Shown: one piece after another, positions 7,319 through 17,550 of the stretch
How the letters are laid out: each line of letters starts with the position of its first letter
Numbering within the stretch: the first letter of the stretch is position 1
Assembly: GCA_963797605.1 (NCBI GenBank)
Contig: CAWCPX010000009.1
Coordinates: forward strand, 806,001-870,000
From: DASQPR01 sp963797605
GTDB taxonomy: Bacteria > Actinomycetota > Actinomycetes > Mycobacteriales > Micromonosporaceae
DNA length: 64,000 nt
Direction: 5' to 3'
Made by a program: the position numbers and the translations under genes
Notes under the pieces: model-generated
Databases searched by the model: none
Seen by the model: the letters and a program-made list of their open reading frames with translations, nothing else
Told to the model about the DNA's origin: nothing

Positions 7319-8497
7319 GTGGCCTTACCCCCGGTAGAACCGGGCGTGCCCGCGCGCGCCCATCACACCGTTCGCGTCCTCGCCACCATCCTCCTCTCCG
7401 CGTTCGCGGTCACCGTCTCGCTATTGCCCGGCCTGCCCGCTTCGGCGGCGCCGACGATCGCGCAGATCAACGCGCAGGTCACGGCGCTGAACAATCAGAT
7501 CGAGAAATTGGTCGAGCAATACAACGGCGCGGCGGTGAAACTCGACGCTGACAAAGCCAAGCAGGCGGCGCTGGAAAAGCAGATCGGCCCCGCGCGGCAG
7601 CAGGCCACGCTCGCTCGCCAACAGATCGGCCTGATCGCGGCGAAGGTCTACACGGCCGGACCGCACCGCCAGTTGCAGACGATGATGTCCGCCTCGAACG
7701 CCACCGACATGCTCGAAGATCTGGGCGCACTGGATCAGATGGCGCACTCGCAGAACGCGACCGTCGACGCGGCCACGGCGAAACTGGCCGTCGTCGCGAA
7801 GGCGCAGGTGCCGATCAAGGCACTGGTCGCCAAGGAGCAGGTCCAGGTCGCGACCCTGGCGACCGAGAAGAAGAAGATCGAGGGGCAGCTCGTCACCGAA
7901 CAGAAGTTGCAGGCGCAGGCCAACGCGGCGGCGGCTGCCGCGGCTGCTGCGGCCGCCGCTGCCGCCGCCAAGACCCACGCGAGCACCGGAACTGCCAGCA
8001 CCGGCGGCGGTGGGAGCGGTGGCACCAGCACCGATGGCGCCTACACCAAAGCGCAGCTGATGCCGGCCGCGTGCCCGGCCGTCACCGGCAGCGGCGCCGG
8101 ATACACGGCCGCCGTGAAAGCGTGCTCGCTGATCTGGCGTCCGGGAGTGAGCCGCTACCCGACCGGTTCCGGCCAGCACCCGTGGGTGATGTACAACTTC
8201 GCCGAGGCCAGCGAGGCCGACGGGTACGACTGTTCCGGCCTGACGATGGTCGCGTGGAAGGCCGCCGGCACCACGCTTCTGCACTACACGGGTGACCAGT
8301 GGAACGAGTCGACGTCGATCAGCAAGGCCGACTTGAAGCCGGGCGACCTGATCTTCTACAACGACCGCGATCACGTCGTCATGTACGTCGGTGGCGGCTG
8401 GGTGGTGCAGGCCGAGCACACGGGCACGCCGGTCAAGATGTCGAAGATGACGTTCGAGACACCGGTGACCGACGGCTACCGGCGCGTGAAAACCTGA
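7319..8497 (+). CDS. secreted NlpC/P60 peptidoglycan endopeptidase with coiled coil
   Basis: A 392-residue secreted protein. Residues 1-43 form a signal peptide ending LPASA-AP. Residues ~45-205 are a long coiled coil, as in RipA/CwlO-type hydrolases, where this part inhibits or localises the enzyme. An Ala-rich run (~208-222) and a Gly/Ser/Thr linker follow. Residues ~280-392 are the NlpC/P60 domain with Cys305 (DGYDCSGLT), His352 (RDHVVMY) and His367 (AEHTG) as the catalytic set. The enzyme would cut stem-peptide bonds in the wall, probably D-Glu to the diamino acid, during growth or division. GTG 7319 has a good RBS 10 nt upstream. Expression is under the c-di-AMP riboswitch, which ties wall cleavage to osmotic and turgor signalling. 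Confidence 0.93.
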   Translation: MALPPVEPGVPARAHHTVRVLATILLSAFAVTVSLLPGLPASAAPTIAQINAQVTALNNQIEKLVEQYNGAAVKLDADKAKQAALEKQIGPARQQATLARQQIGLIAAKVYTAGPHRQLQTMMSASNATDMLEDLGALDQMAHSQNATVDAATAKLAVVAKAQVPIKALVAKEQVQVATLATEKKKIEGQLVTEQKLQAQANAAAAAAAAAAAAAAAKTHASTGTASTGGGGSGGTSTDGAYTKAQLMPAACPAVTGSGAGYTAAVKACSLIWRPGVSRYPTGSGQHPWVMYNFAEASEADGYDCSGLTMVAWKAAGTTLLHYTGDQWNESTSISKADLKPGDLIFYNDRDHVVMYVGGGWVVQAEHTGTPVKMSKMTFETPVTDGYRRVKT

Positions 8498-8543
8498 GAT
8501 TTCCAGCCGGTTTCGTACCCAGGTGACGCCGTAGATTTTGACT

Positions 8544-8555
8544 TGTCTTAAGACA
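8544..8555. promoter_or_regulatory. palindromic operator-like site TGTCTTAAGACA
   Basis: A perfect 12-bp palindrome in the 159-bp gap before the glucosidase gene. A TTGACA hexamer (8578-8583), a candidate -35 box, lies 22 bp downstream. The binding protein is unknown. Confidence 0.4.
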
Positions 8556-8615
8556 TGAGCAAAGTCGCGCCAAACGCTTGACACAGTGGCATGCATCGAT
8601 GATCCTGCATCGGAA

Positions 8616-8629
8616 GGAGAGCGCTCTCC
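8616..8629. promoter_or_regulatory. LacI-family (CebR-like) operator GGAGAGCGCTCTCC
   Basis: A perfect 14-bp palindrome centred on GCGC, 27 bp before the glucosidase start. It closely resembles operators of CebR/BxlR-type LacI regulators (TGGGAGCGCTCCCA) that control cellobiose and glucoside genes in actinomycetes. It lies just downstream of a plausible TTGACA -35 box, a position suited to repression relieved by a sugar. Confidence 0.6.
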
Positions 8630-8656
8630 GCTCCCCCGGAGGAACGGAGCGCGTCG

Positions 8657-11600
8657 ATGATCGGATCAGCTCGTCAGGACCGTCCACACCGGCGGCGTCC
8701 GCGCCGGCGGCTCGCGATGGCGGCCGTGTTCGCGCTGCTGCTCGGTGGCGGCATCGTCGTCGGCACGCAGCAGGCCAGCGCCGCCGACCAGCCGTGGATG
8801 AACACCGCGCAGACGCCGCTCGACCGGGCCAACGAGCTGCTGGCCGCGATGACCCAGGCCGAGAAGCTGACGATGATGCACGGCGGCGCGGGTTGCGGTT
8901 ACGTCGGATGCGTCGACGCGAACACGCGACTCGGCATTCCGGCGCTGCACCTGCAGGACGGCCCGGTCGGTGCCGGTGACGGCTTCACCGGCGTCACGCA
9001 GCTGCCGGCGCCCGTGGCCGGTGCCGCGAGCTGGGACACCTCGCTGATGAACCAGTACGGCCAGGTGCTCGGCTCCGAGCAGTGGGGCAAGGGCACGAAC
9101 GTCGTGCTCGCGCCGACCATCAACATCGTGCGCGACCCGCGGTGGGGCCGGGCGTTCGAGTCGTTCGGCGAGGACCCCTACCTCGCCGGCCAGGTCGCGT
9201 CCGCCGACATCCAGGGCATCCAGAGCCAGGGGCCGATGGCGCAGGTCAAGCACTACGCGGTCTACAACCAGGAGACCAACCGCAACAACACCGCCGACAA
9301 CGCGATCGTCTCCGACCGCACCGAGCGGGAGATCTACCTGCCGGCGTTCGAGACCGCGGTGAAGCAGGGCGGCGCCGACTCGGCGATGTGCTCGTACTCG
9401 TCCATCAACGGCGCGTTCGCCTGCGAGAACGGTCCGCTGCAGAACACGGCGCTCAAGGGCGACATGGGCTTCACCGGGTTCATCACCTCCGACTGGGGCG
9501 CGACCCACTCCACCGTCGCGTCGGCCAACAACGGCCTCGACATGGAGATGCCGGGCAGCGACTTCTACGGCACCGCGCTCACGAACGCCGTCAGCAGCGG
9601 CCAGGTATCGCAGGCGACGATCGACGACCACGTCCGGCGCATCCTGACCTCGATGTTCAAGGCCGGTCTCTTCGACCACGCGCAGACCGGCACGACCGGC
9701 TCCGTCGTGACCAGCACCGCCCACAACACCACCGCGAAGCAGGTCGCGCTGGAGGGTTCGGTGCTGCTGAAGAACACCGGCCCGGTGCTGCCCGATCAGC
9801 GCGGCCACCAGCTCGATCGCCGTCATCGGTGACGACGCCGGTACCGACGCGATGACCCAGGGCGGCGGCAGCGCGGGCGTCAACGCGCCCTACGTGGTCA
9901 CGCCCTACCAGGGCATCAAGACCCGGGCCGGCGCGGGCGTGGGCGTCACCTACTCGCAGGGCGTCGCGAGTTCCAGCGGCGCGCTTCCGCCGCTGGCCAG
10001 CACCTACCTGACGCCGAGTTCGGGCACCGGCGCCGGCCTGACCGCGTCGTACTACAACAACACCGGTCTCACCGGTACGCCCGTCGTGACCCGCAACGAG
10101 TCCAACGTCGACTACGTGTGGGGCGGCGCGTCCCCGGTCGCCGGCGTCGCCGCCACGAACTGGTCGGCGAAGTGGACCGGCACCCTGCACCCGCCGACCA
10201 CCGGCAGCTACCAGCTCTCGCTGACCAGCGACGACGGCAGCCGGGTGTTCATCAACGGACAGCAGATCATCAACAACTGGTTCAACCAGGGCAGCACCAC
10301 GCGTACCGGCACGGTGTCGCTGACCGCCGGGCAGGCCGTGAGCATCGAGGTCGACTACTACAACGGCGGCGGCGCCAGCAACGCCACGCTCGGCTGGAGC
10401 ATCCCCGGCCAGTCCGTGCACGACCAGGCGGTCGCGGCGGCCCGGGCGGCGAACGTCGCCGTGGTGTTCGTGTCGAACTTCGAGTCCGAGGGCGGCGACC
10501 TGAGCAACATCGACCTGTCGGCCGCGCAGAACACGCTGGTCACCGACGTCGCCGCGGCCAACCCGAACACGGTGGTCGTGGTCAACAGCGGTTCGGCGGT
10601 CACGATGCCGTGGGCCGGCGCGGTCAAGGGCATCGTCGAGGCGTGGTACCCGGGCCAGGAGGACGGCAACGCGATCGCGTCGCTGCTCTACGGCGACACG
10701 AACTTCAGCGGCAAGCTGCCGGTGACCTTCCCGACGCTGCTGTCGCAGGGTCCGACCAGCACCACGGCGCAGTGGCCCGGGCCAGAACGGCACCGTGCAG
10801 TACTCCGAAGGGCTCAAGGTCGGCTACCGCTGGTACGACGCCCAGAACGTCACGCCGATGTTCCCGTTCGGGTTCGGGCTGTCGTACACCTCGTTCGCGT
10901 ACGCGAATCTGACCGTCGGAGCACCGGACGCGAACGGCAACGTGGCGGTCGGCTTCGACGTGACCAACAGCGGCACCCGCGCCGGCGCCGAGGTTCCGCA
11001 GGTCTACGTGGGGCAGCCGGCCGCCGTCGGTGAACCGCCGAAGAACCTGCGCGGCTTCACCCGGATCAGCCTCAACGCCGGCCAGACCCAGCACGTCGCG
11101 CTGACCCTGGACGCCCGCAGCTTCCAGTACTGGAACAACGGCTGGACGAACGCCGCCGGCACCAACACGATCTACGTCGGCTCGTCGTCGCGAGACATCC
11201 GGCTGACCGGCACCACCACGATCGCCGGTGGCACGGGCGGTGGCGGTGGCGGCACGCAGACGGCGCTGACCCGCACCGGCTGGAGCGTGACGGCCTCGGC
11301 CACCGGCGGTGGTGACGTGCCGGCGAACATGCTCGACGGCAACACCGCCACGCGCTGGTCGACCGGCACACCGATGGCGAACGGGCAGTCGTTCACCCTC
11401 GACATGGGCTCGGCCCAGAGCATCGACCAGATCACGATGGACTCGGCTGGCAGCGCCGCCGACTACGCCCGTGGCTACCAGGTGTTCACCTCGACCGACG
11501 GCACCAACTTCGGCACCGCCGTCGCCACCGGCACCGGCACCGCGGCCCTGGTCACGGCGACGTTCCCGGCGACGACGGCCCGATACGTCAAGGTCGTGCA

Positions 11601-12081
11601 GACCGGACGTCGACGAGTTGGTGGTCGATCGCCGAGCTGAACGTCTACACCAACGGCACCACCGGCGGTGGCGGTGGGTCGGGCACGGTGCTCTCCCGGA
11701 CCGGCTGGGTCGCGAGCGCGTCCGCGACCGGCGGCGGCGACGTACCGGCCAACATGCTGGACGGCAACACCGGCACCCGTTGGTCGACCGGGACCCCGAT
11801 GGTCAACGGGCAGACGTTCACGCTCGATCTGGGTTCGGCGAAGTCGTTCTCCAAGCTGATGATGGACTCCGCCGGCAGCACCGGCGACTACGCGCACGGC
11901 TACCAGGTCTTCGTCTCCACCGACGGCACCAATTTCGGGAGCGCGATCGCCACCGGCACACCCGACGGCAGCTCTGGTCACGGTGACGTTCCCGACGGCG
12001 ACGGCGCGGTACGTCAAGATCGTGCAGACCGGTACGTCAACCAGTTGGTGGTCCATCGCCGAGGTCAACCTGTACAGCTGA
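8657..12081 (+). CDS. secreted GH3 beta-glucosidase with PA14 and two discoidin-like domains (four frameshifts as sequenced)
   Basis: One gene of about 1,140 codons split by four single-base shifts: an extra C at 9791-9793, an extra C at 10776-10778, a missing base near 11602-11607, and a shift near 11961-11970. The N-terminus has an Arg-rich signal peptide ending QASA-A. The GH3 barrel follows (~60-340) with the nucleophile Asp279 in TSDWGA. The second GH3 domain is interrupted by a PA14 domain (about 10020-10420; LTSDDGSRVFINGQ). A fibronectin-like domain comes next, then two tandem F5/8-type (CBM32-like) domains (11270-11640 and 11690-12081). The product would be an extracellular glycosidase binding polymeric or branched glycans. 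A CebR-like operator upstream fits cellobiose-type control. Protein similarity continues smoothly across each shift, so sequence error is likelier than decay. Confidence 0.85.
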
Positions 12082-12086
12082 CGCCC

Positions 12087-12123
12087 GCCGCCCGCGGTCA
12101 TCTTCGTGGTGATCGCGGGCGGC
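12087..12123 (+). terminator. strong GC hairpin after the glucosidase gene
   Basis: GCCGCCCGCG pairs perfectly with CGCGGGCGGC. An inner stem (GGTCATC with GGTGATC, two wobble pairs) closes on a TTCGT loop. It starts 5 bp after the reconstructed stop codon. There is no T-tract, as is common for actinomycete terminators. Confidence 0.7.
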
Positions 12124-12183
12124 AGGCATTCGACCGGTCGTTACCCGGAGTAACATTTCATCATCGGTCTGGTGTTGTGCCGG

Positions 12184-12313
12184 GGGGCTTGTTATTGCTC
12201 ACCCTGGAGCAACAGCTACCGTGCGTGTCGCGATTTCAGCCGGTTCGAAGGCCGGAAATTTACAACGTGCTGCTCAGCGTAGTGTTGCGCGGCGGTAAGC
12301 AATAACAAGCCCC
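12184..12313. repeat. 16-bp perfect inverted repeat with 98-nt spacer
   Basis: GGGGCTTGTTATTGCT (12184-12199) is matched by AGCAATAACAAGCCCC (12298-12313), and partial pairing extends outward. The unit of about 130 bp sits in the non-coding gap 12124-12399, where no gene was seen. It could be a small MITE-like element, a structured RNA or a long hairpin. Confidence 0.6.
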
Positions 12314-12399
12314 GGACACAGCCACGACGCAGATCCCCAGGGGTTACGGCGAGTGATAACGTCCGGCATTACGCTCAGTAGCGAAATCTACAACCAGCG

Positions 12400-12663
12400 T
12401 CAGTTGGTGCCGTCGCTCAAGTCGTTGACGAGTGCGACGTAACTCTTCTGCGCATCGTCGGGCGAGGTGCCGGCCAATGCCTTCCACGCGTCGTACTTTG
12501 CTCGGCCGGCGAAGTCGAGCATCCCCGGGCGGCTGCCGGTGGCGTCGCCGATCGTGCCCTGCTTGTAGAGGCTGTAGAGACGTAGGAGCACATCGTTGGC
12601 GGGGCGCGTGGGCAGCTTCGTGACGACGCCCTGCGCCTCGGCGAACTCATCGGCGATTGACAT
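12400..12663 (-). CDS. acyl-CoA-binding protein (ACBP family)
   Basis: An 87-residue protein matching the four-helix acyl-CoA-binding family over its whole length. The central LYSLYKQGTIGDATG...FAGRAKYDAWKAL block holds the conserved Tyr, Lys and Trp positions that grip the CoA nucleotide and acyl chain. ACBPs are universal in eukaryotes and patchy in bacteria. It would buffer or carry long-chain acyl-CoA esters in the cytoplasm. It is 39 bp after the murQ stop on the same strand, but nothing ties it functionally to wall recycling. Confidence 0.88.
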   Translation of the reverse strand: MSIADEFAEAQGVVTKLPTRPANDVLLRLYSLYKQGTIGDATGSRPGMLDFAGRAKYDAWKALAGTSPDDAQKSYVALVNDLSDGTN

Positions 12664-12702
12664 ACCCCGCAGCCTAGCGGCCAGGGCACGCCATGGCCGT
12701 GC

Positions 12703-13635
12703 TCACGGCGTGGGCGTGGCGCACAGCCCCAGCAGCGCGGCGCGGACCCGACCGCCGGCCTCGGCCAGCGCCTCGCGGCAGCGCTCCGGAGTTGCCGGCC
12801 CGTCCGGAAGGTTACGGGTGAGCAGGTACACCAGGGCCGTCTTGATGTCACCGCACCGGTCCAGCGCGGCGACACAATCCGCGTCGGACGCACCTGTCGC
12901 CTGCGTGAGCATCTCCACCGAACGTCCACGCAGCTTCGCGTTCGTCGCCTGCATGTCGACCATGATGTTGCCGTACGTGCGCCCGAGCCGGACCATCAGC
13001 GCGGTCGAGAACGAATTCAGAATCAGTCTTCTGCGCGGTGCCGGCCTTGAGACGGGTCGATCCCGTGATCGCCTCCGGTCCGGTGTCGGCGGCCAGCAGG
13101 TAGTCCGCGAGCGGGGCCAGCGGCGCGGCCGGATTCGAGGTGATCAGCGCGGACACGGCGCCTACCGCGCGGGCGGCCTGAGCGCGGCACCGACGTACGG
13201 GGTGCGCCCGAAGCGGCGAGGCCGATCACCACGTCGGCGGCGGCGACGTCGGCCGGCGTCGGCGAACCGCGCTCGTCGTCCTCGGCATCCTCGACCGCCG
13301 CAGGAATGCCGCGGGCCCGCCGGCCTGGTGCGCGACGACCACTCATCGGCCATCCCGAACGTCGGCAGCAGTTCCGCGGCGTCGAGTACGCCCAGCCGGC
13401 CGGACGTGCCGGCGCCGAAGTAGTGCACCCGGCCGCCGGCGGCGACCCGGGCCGCGGCCTGTCCACCAGCGCCGGCGAGGGCGGGCAGGATCGCGGCGAC
13501 GGCGGCGGGGACCAGTGCCGGTCCTCGTCATTGAGCAGCCGGACGAGCTCGAGGGTCGGCACGAGGTCGATATCGATGGTCCGCGGGTTGACCTGCTCGG
13601 TCGGGGAGCGAGACCCGGATACCGGCGTGGTTCAC
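12703..13635 (-). CDS. murQ: N-acetylmuramic acid 6-phosphate etherase (several frameshifts as sequenced)
   Basis: Converts MurNAc-6-phosphate into GlcNAc-6-phosphate and D-lactate in cytoplasmic wall recycling. Family motifs appear in order but in alternating frames: PTEQVNPRTIDIDL, LELVRLLNDED, HYFGAGTSGRLGVLDAAEL, ALITSNP, DTGPEAITGSTRLKAGTAQK and MVRLGRTYGNIMVDMQATN. The SIS domain and the GSTR-x-KAGTAQK block are diagnostic. The reconstructed length of ~310 residues is normal. About six one-base shifts break it between 13023 and 13610. GTG 13635 overlaps the stop of rpiR (GTGA) and has GGAAGG upstream. It is the last gene of the leftward importer-rpiR-murQ operon. Confidence 0.85.
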
Positions 13636-14568
13636 GGAGTGTTGCCTTCCGGTGCGGGAGTGGGGTCGTCCAGGACGGCGCGGCGGCTGGCTACCGCGCG
13701 TCCGGGTCGAGTCGAGGGCGGCGATGGCCTGGTCGTAACGGCGCTGGGCGACGGCGGCGAACAGCACGTCGACCACGCTCAGCGCGGCGATGCGGGAGGC
13801 CGTGGCGCCGGATCGGAAGGTCGTCTCCCGGTCCGCGGTCATCAGCAGCAGGTCGGCCACGGCGGCGAGCGGTGAGTGCGGACACGCCGGTCAGCGCGAT
13901 CGTCGTGCGCGCCGTGGCTCGCCGCCTCCCGGATCGCGTCCACGGTGTCGAGGGTCGCGCCGCTGTGCGACACCCCGATCGCGACATCGGACGGTCCGAG
14001 CAGCGCCGCGGCGGTCAGGGCCGCGTGCGTGTCGTGCCACGCGAACGCGATCAGTCCGATGCGGTGCAGCTTCTGTTGCAGGTCGAGGGCGACCACGGCG
14101 CTGGCGCCGACGCCGATGATGTCGACCCGGCGGGCCTGCGCGGTCTAGCGTCACGGCCTTGGCGAGCGCCACGCGGTCGAGGTTGCGGGCCGTGTCGGCG
14201 ATCGCCTGCTGGTCGGTGAAGGTGATCGTTGTCGATGATCGAGTCGAGATCGTCGTCGCGGCCGATGTCGCCGCCGATTTCGCGGTTCGCGCTGCGTTCC
14301 TGCTCGCGGCCGGACTCGGCGGCCAGGGCGACCCGCAGTTCACGGTAGCCGCTGACGCCGAGTTCGTGGCAGAGCCGCAGCACGGTGGTCTCCGAGGTCT
14401 GGGCGGCCTGGGCGAGTTCGGAGATGGTCTGCGTGGCGACCCGCGCCGGATCCCGCAGGATGTAGGCCGCGACCCGGCGCTTGGACGGCACCAGGGTCGG
14501 TTTGAGCGCCGCGGAGTCGTGGTCAGGACCTCGTGCGGTTCGGCGTGTCGGCGGTCTTTCGTGGTCAT
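13632..14568 (-). CDS. RpiR-family regulator, HTH + SIS (MurR-like, frameshifted as sequenced)
   Basis: The N-terminal RpiR helix-turn-helix reads VAAYILRDPARVATQTISELAQAAQTSETTVLRLCHELG. A C-terminal SIS sugar-phosphate domain follows, with VDIIGVGASA, IGVSHSGATLDTVDAI and ETTFRSGATASRIA in different frames. In E. coli and B. subtilis the RpiR protein next to murQ (MurR) represses the operon and responds to MurNAc-6-phosphate; the same is inferred here. ATG 14568 overlaps the stop of the upstream ATPase (ATGA), and the reconstructed stop overlaps the murQ start. At least four one-base shifts are needed. The two palindromes at 20156-20200 are candidate binding sites. Confidence 0.82.
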
Positions 14569-15567
14569 GACGAGCCACCCATCTGCGTGCCGGACAGCTC
14601 GCGCTGCATCACGTGACAGGCCAGCCGATAGTTGCCGATTTCCGGCAGCATCGGCGGTTCGACGCGACGGCACACGTCCTCGGCCAGTGGGCATCGTGGA
14701 TGGAATCGGCAACCGGTCGGCGGGCGGCGGCGTCCGGGCACCTCGCCGCGTACGACGGTGCCGCGACGGGGCGCGTCCAGCGTGGGATCCGCGATCGGGA
14801 CCGCCGCCTGCAGCGCCGCGGGTGTACGGGTGGCGCGGCGTGTCGGAGACGACGTCCCACGGGCCGTACTCGACGACCTTGCCGAGGTACATCACCGCGA
14901 TGTCGTCGGCGAGGTGGCGCACCATGCCGAGGTCGTGCGAGATGAACACGAAGGTCAGGCCGAGGTCGACCGCAGCCGGGACAGCAGGTTGATGATTTCG
15001 GCGCGGACGGAGACGTCCAGCGCCGACACCGGTTCGTCGAGGACGAGGATCTCCGGGCGGACGGCGAGCGCCCGGGCGATGCCGACGCGCTGACGCTGGC
15101 CGCCGGAGAGCTGGTGCGGGTAGCGATCGGCGGTCGAACGGCGGCAGCCCGACGGTCTCGAGCAGGGCGCCGACGGGAGCGACGGTACCGGTCGGCAGCC
15201 GGTGCACGGTCAGCACCTCGTCCAGCGCGGCGCCGACGCGCTGGCGCGGGTCCAGGGAGCTGTACGGGTCCTGGAAGACGAGCTGGATCGTCGCGGCGCA
15301 AGCTTTGATCGGAGCGCGCCCCGCGTGGCGAGGTCGATGCGCTCGCCGAGGACTTCGACGCTGCCCGAGGTCCGGCCGTTCGAGCCGGGTCATGCAGCCG
15401 GGCAGGGTCGACTTGCCGCAGCCGCTCTCGCCGACGATGCCGAGCACCCGGCCGCGCGTTCGACGCGTACGGACACGTCGTCGAGAGCGTGTACGTCGCC
15501 ACGGCCTGGGGTGCGGTAGTGCTTGACGACGCCGCGTCACTTCGACATCGGCTGCTTGCTCAGCCAT
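14565..15567 (-). CDS. oligopeptide-type ABC transporter ATPase, OppF/DppF-like (frameshifted as sequenced)
   Basis: An ATP-binding subunit of a peptide-type ABC importer. Visible are Walker A GESGCGKST, the Q-loop FQDPYSSLDPRQRV, the SGGQRQR signature with Walker B LVLDEPVSALD in another frame, and the switch His in VFISHDLGMV. HPYTR and a C-terminal Cys/Pro-rich tail are typical of OppF. The C-terminus (EIGNYRLACHVMQREL) ends at a TGA overlapping the rpiR ATG. At least three indels are needed. The subunit energises uptake together with OppB, C and D. Its fixed place before rpiR and murQ suggests muropeptides or wall peptides as substrate. Confidence 0.8.
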
Positions 15568-16580
15568 GGGCGGGCTCCGGTTCCGTCGGCGGCTCGACGC
15601 CGGTCCTCGGGGGGAACCCAGCAGGCGGCTGCGATGTGCCGCGGTCGAGCAGGGCGGCTCCTCGGCCACGCATCGATCCTGCCGTTAGGCGCAGCGCGGC
15701 GCGAACGGGCAGCCGGGCGGAAGCGCGGACAGCGACGACCGGGGTGCCACCGATCTGTGGCAACGGCGCCTGGTGCGGGTCGGTCGGCGTCGGCAAGCGA
15801 GCGCAGCAGCCCGTCGGTGTACGGGTGCTGCGGGGTCGGCGAACAGCGGCCGCGTGTCCGCGACTTCGGCCACCGGCCGGCGTACATGACGGCGACCGAT
15901 CGGCGATGCGGGCCACGACGCCGAGGTCGTGGGTGATCCAGACGACGGCCAGGCCGTACTCGTCGCGCAACCCGGCGACCAGTTCGAGGATCTGCTGCTG
16001 GACGGTGACGTCGAGCGCGGTGGTCGGTTCGTCGGCGATGAGCAGCTTCGGGCGGGGCGCGACGGCGCGCAGGCGATCAGCACGCGTTGCCGCATGCCGC
16101 CGGAGAGCTGGTGCGGGTAGAGCGCGCATCAGCTTCTCCGGGGCGAGGCAGGCCGACCTCGTCGAGCACCTCGATCGCGCGGTCGCGGGCGGCGTCCTTA
16201 CTCCAGCCGTGGGCCCGCAGCCCTTCGGTCACCTGGCTTCCGATGCGCATCACCGGGTTCAGTGACGTCATCGGGTCCTGGTAGACCATGCCGATCTCGG
16301 TGCCGCGGGTGGTGCGCCGTCGCGTGGCTCGGCCAGCGGCACGCAGATCCCGGCCCTCGAGCAGCACCTGGCCGGCGGTGACGGACGCGCCCGGTGGGCA
16401 GCAGGCCGGCGATGCTCAGCGCGGTGAACGACTTACCGGACCCGGATTCGCCGACGACGGCCAGCGTCTCGCCGGCCGCGACGTCGAGGTCGACGCCGCG
16501 CAGGATCTCAGCGGCCCGGACCGCGCGTGCGGATGGAGGTGTGCAGGCCGCGACACGGCCAGCAGCGGTCCGTCGGTCAT
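15537..16580 (-). CDS. oligopeptide-type ABC transporter ATPase, OppD/DppD-like (frameshifted as sequenced)
   Basis: Second ATPase of the importer. Walker A GESGSGKSF, VYQDPMTSLNPVMRIG, Walker B LLIADEPTTALDVTVQQQILEL and VVWITHDLGVVARIADR are seen in alternating frames. The OppD-type C-terminal PPGCPFAPRC motif is also present; in relatives this region binds an Fe-S cluster. Start ATG 16580 overlaps the OppC stop (ATGA). The likely end at 15537 overlaps the OppF start by about 31 bp. At least four indels interrupt it, so the exact C-terminus is uncertain. Confidence 0.8.
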
Positions 16581-17550
16581 GATCGGACGTCCCGTCGAGG
16601 ATCGAGCGCACTGCGCAGGCCGTCGCCGAGCAGGTTGAGCGCGATCACCGCCACGACGATCGCGAGCGCCGGGAAGGCCAGCGTCCACCAGGCGCTGGAG
16701 ACGGTGTTCCGGGCGTCGGAGACCATCAGGCCGAGGCTCGGCGTCGGGCGGTTGGGTGCCCAAGGCCGAGGAAGGACAGCGACGACTCGGTCAGGATCGC
16801 CCAGGACAGCGCGAGCGTGACCTGCACGACGATCGGTGCGCTGACGTTCGGCAGCACATGCCGCAGCAGGATCCGGCGGGTCGGCGTACCGAGAACCCGC
16901 TGTGCCTTGACGTACTCGGACGCGCCGACCGTCAGCGTCGGCCCGCGCGAGACCCGGGCGAAGATCGGGGTGTAGACGACGGCGATGGCGATGGCGGTGT
17001 TCTGCCATCCGCTGCCCGAGCGCGGTGACCACGGCCAGCGCCAGCAGGATCGCCGGGAAGGCGAAAAGGATGTCGATCAGGCGGCTGACGACCTGGTCGA
17101 CCCAGCCGCGGAAGAAGCCGGCGCTGATGCCGAGGATCGAGCCGAGCACGGCCGCCGACCGCGACGGAGACGACCGCGACTGCGCAGTGAGGTCCAGATG
17201 CCGACGGCGACGCGGGCGGCGATGTCCCGGCCGAACTGGTCGGTGCCGAACCAGTACTGGCCCGACGGTCCCTGCAGCCGGTCGGTCGGGATACTGGTCG
17301 ATCGGGTCGTGCGGCAGAACCCGAGAGCGCCGAGCAGGCGACGACGATGAGCAGGAGGCCATGGGGATCAAGGCCGATGCGGCCGTTGCCGTCCTGCCAG
17401 ATCCGGCGGAGCAGGCCGGGGCTGGGCGGCTCGGAGACCGGTGCCGTGGTCGCGGCCGGTGCGGCGACGGTGGGAAGCACGCTCATGTCCGCCCCCGCTT
17501 CGCAGGGCGCGGCCATGATGCAACGCGGTTGCTCCGACAAGCTCGCTCAT
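16577..17550 (-). CDS. oligopeptide-type ABC transporter permease, OppC/DppC-like (frameshifted as sequenced)
   Basis: Inner-membrane permease of the importer. Recognisable parts are the N-terminal PSPGLLRRIWQDGNGRIGL, SILGISAGFFRGWVDQVVSRL, DILFAFPAILLALAVVTALG and the C-terminal AIVVAVIALNLLGDGLRSALDPR, spread over frames. The order matches OppC, with the EAA-type loop that contacts the ATPases lying between the last two. ATG 17550 overlaps the OppB stop, although the family-like N-terminus is in another frame from about 17486, so the true start is uncertain. At least three indels are needed. Confidence 0.75.

Noticed and set aside
7905..7975. GCC/GCG-rich run as a possible nucleic-acid repeat
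   Set aside because: It encodes the Ala-rich hinge between coiled coil and catalytic domain of the NlpC/P60 protein.
13891..15669. 592-codon minus-strand frame that contains a Walker A motif
   Set aside because: It is a composite: parts of the OppF-like ATPase and the RpiR protein read through frameshifts, joined by out-of-frame sequence. Two separate genes explain it better.
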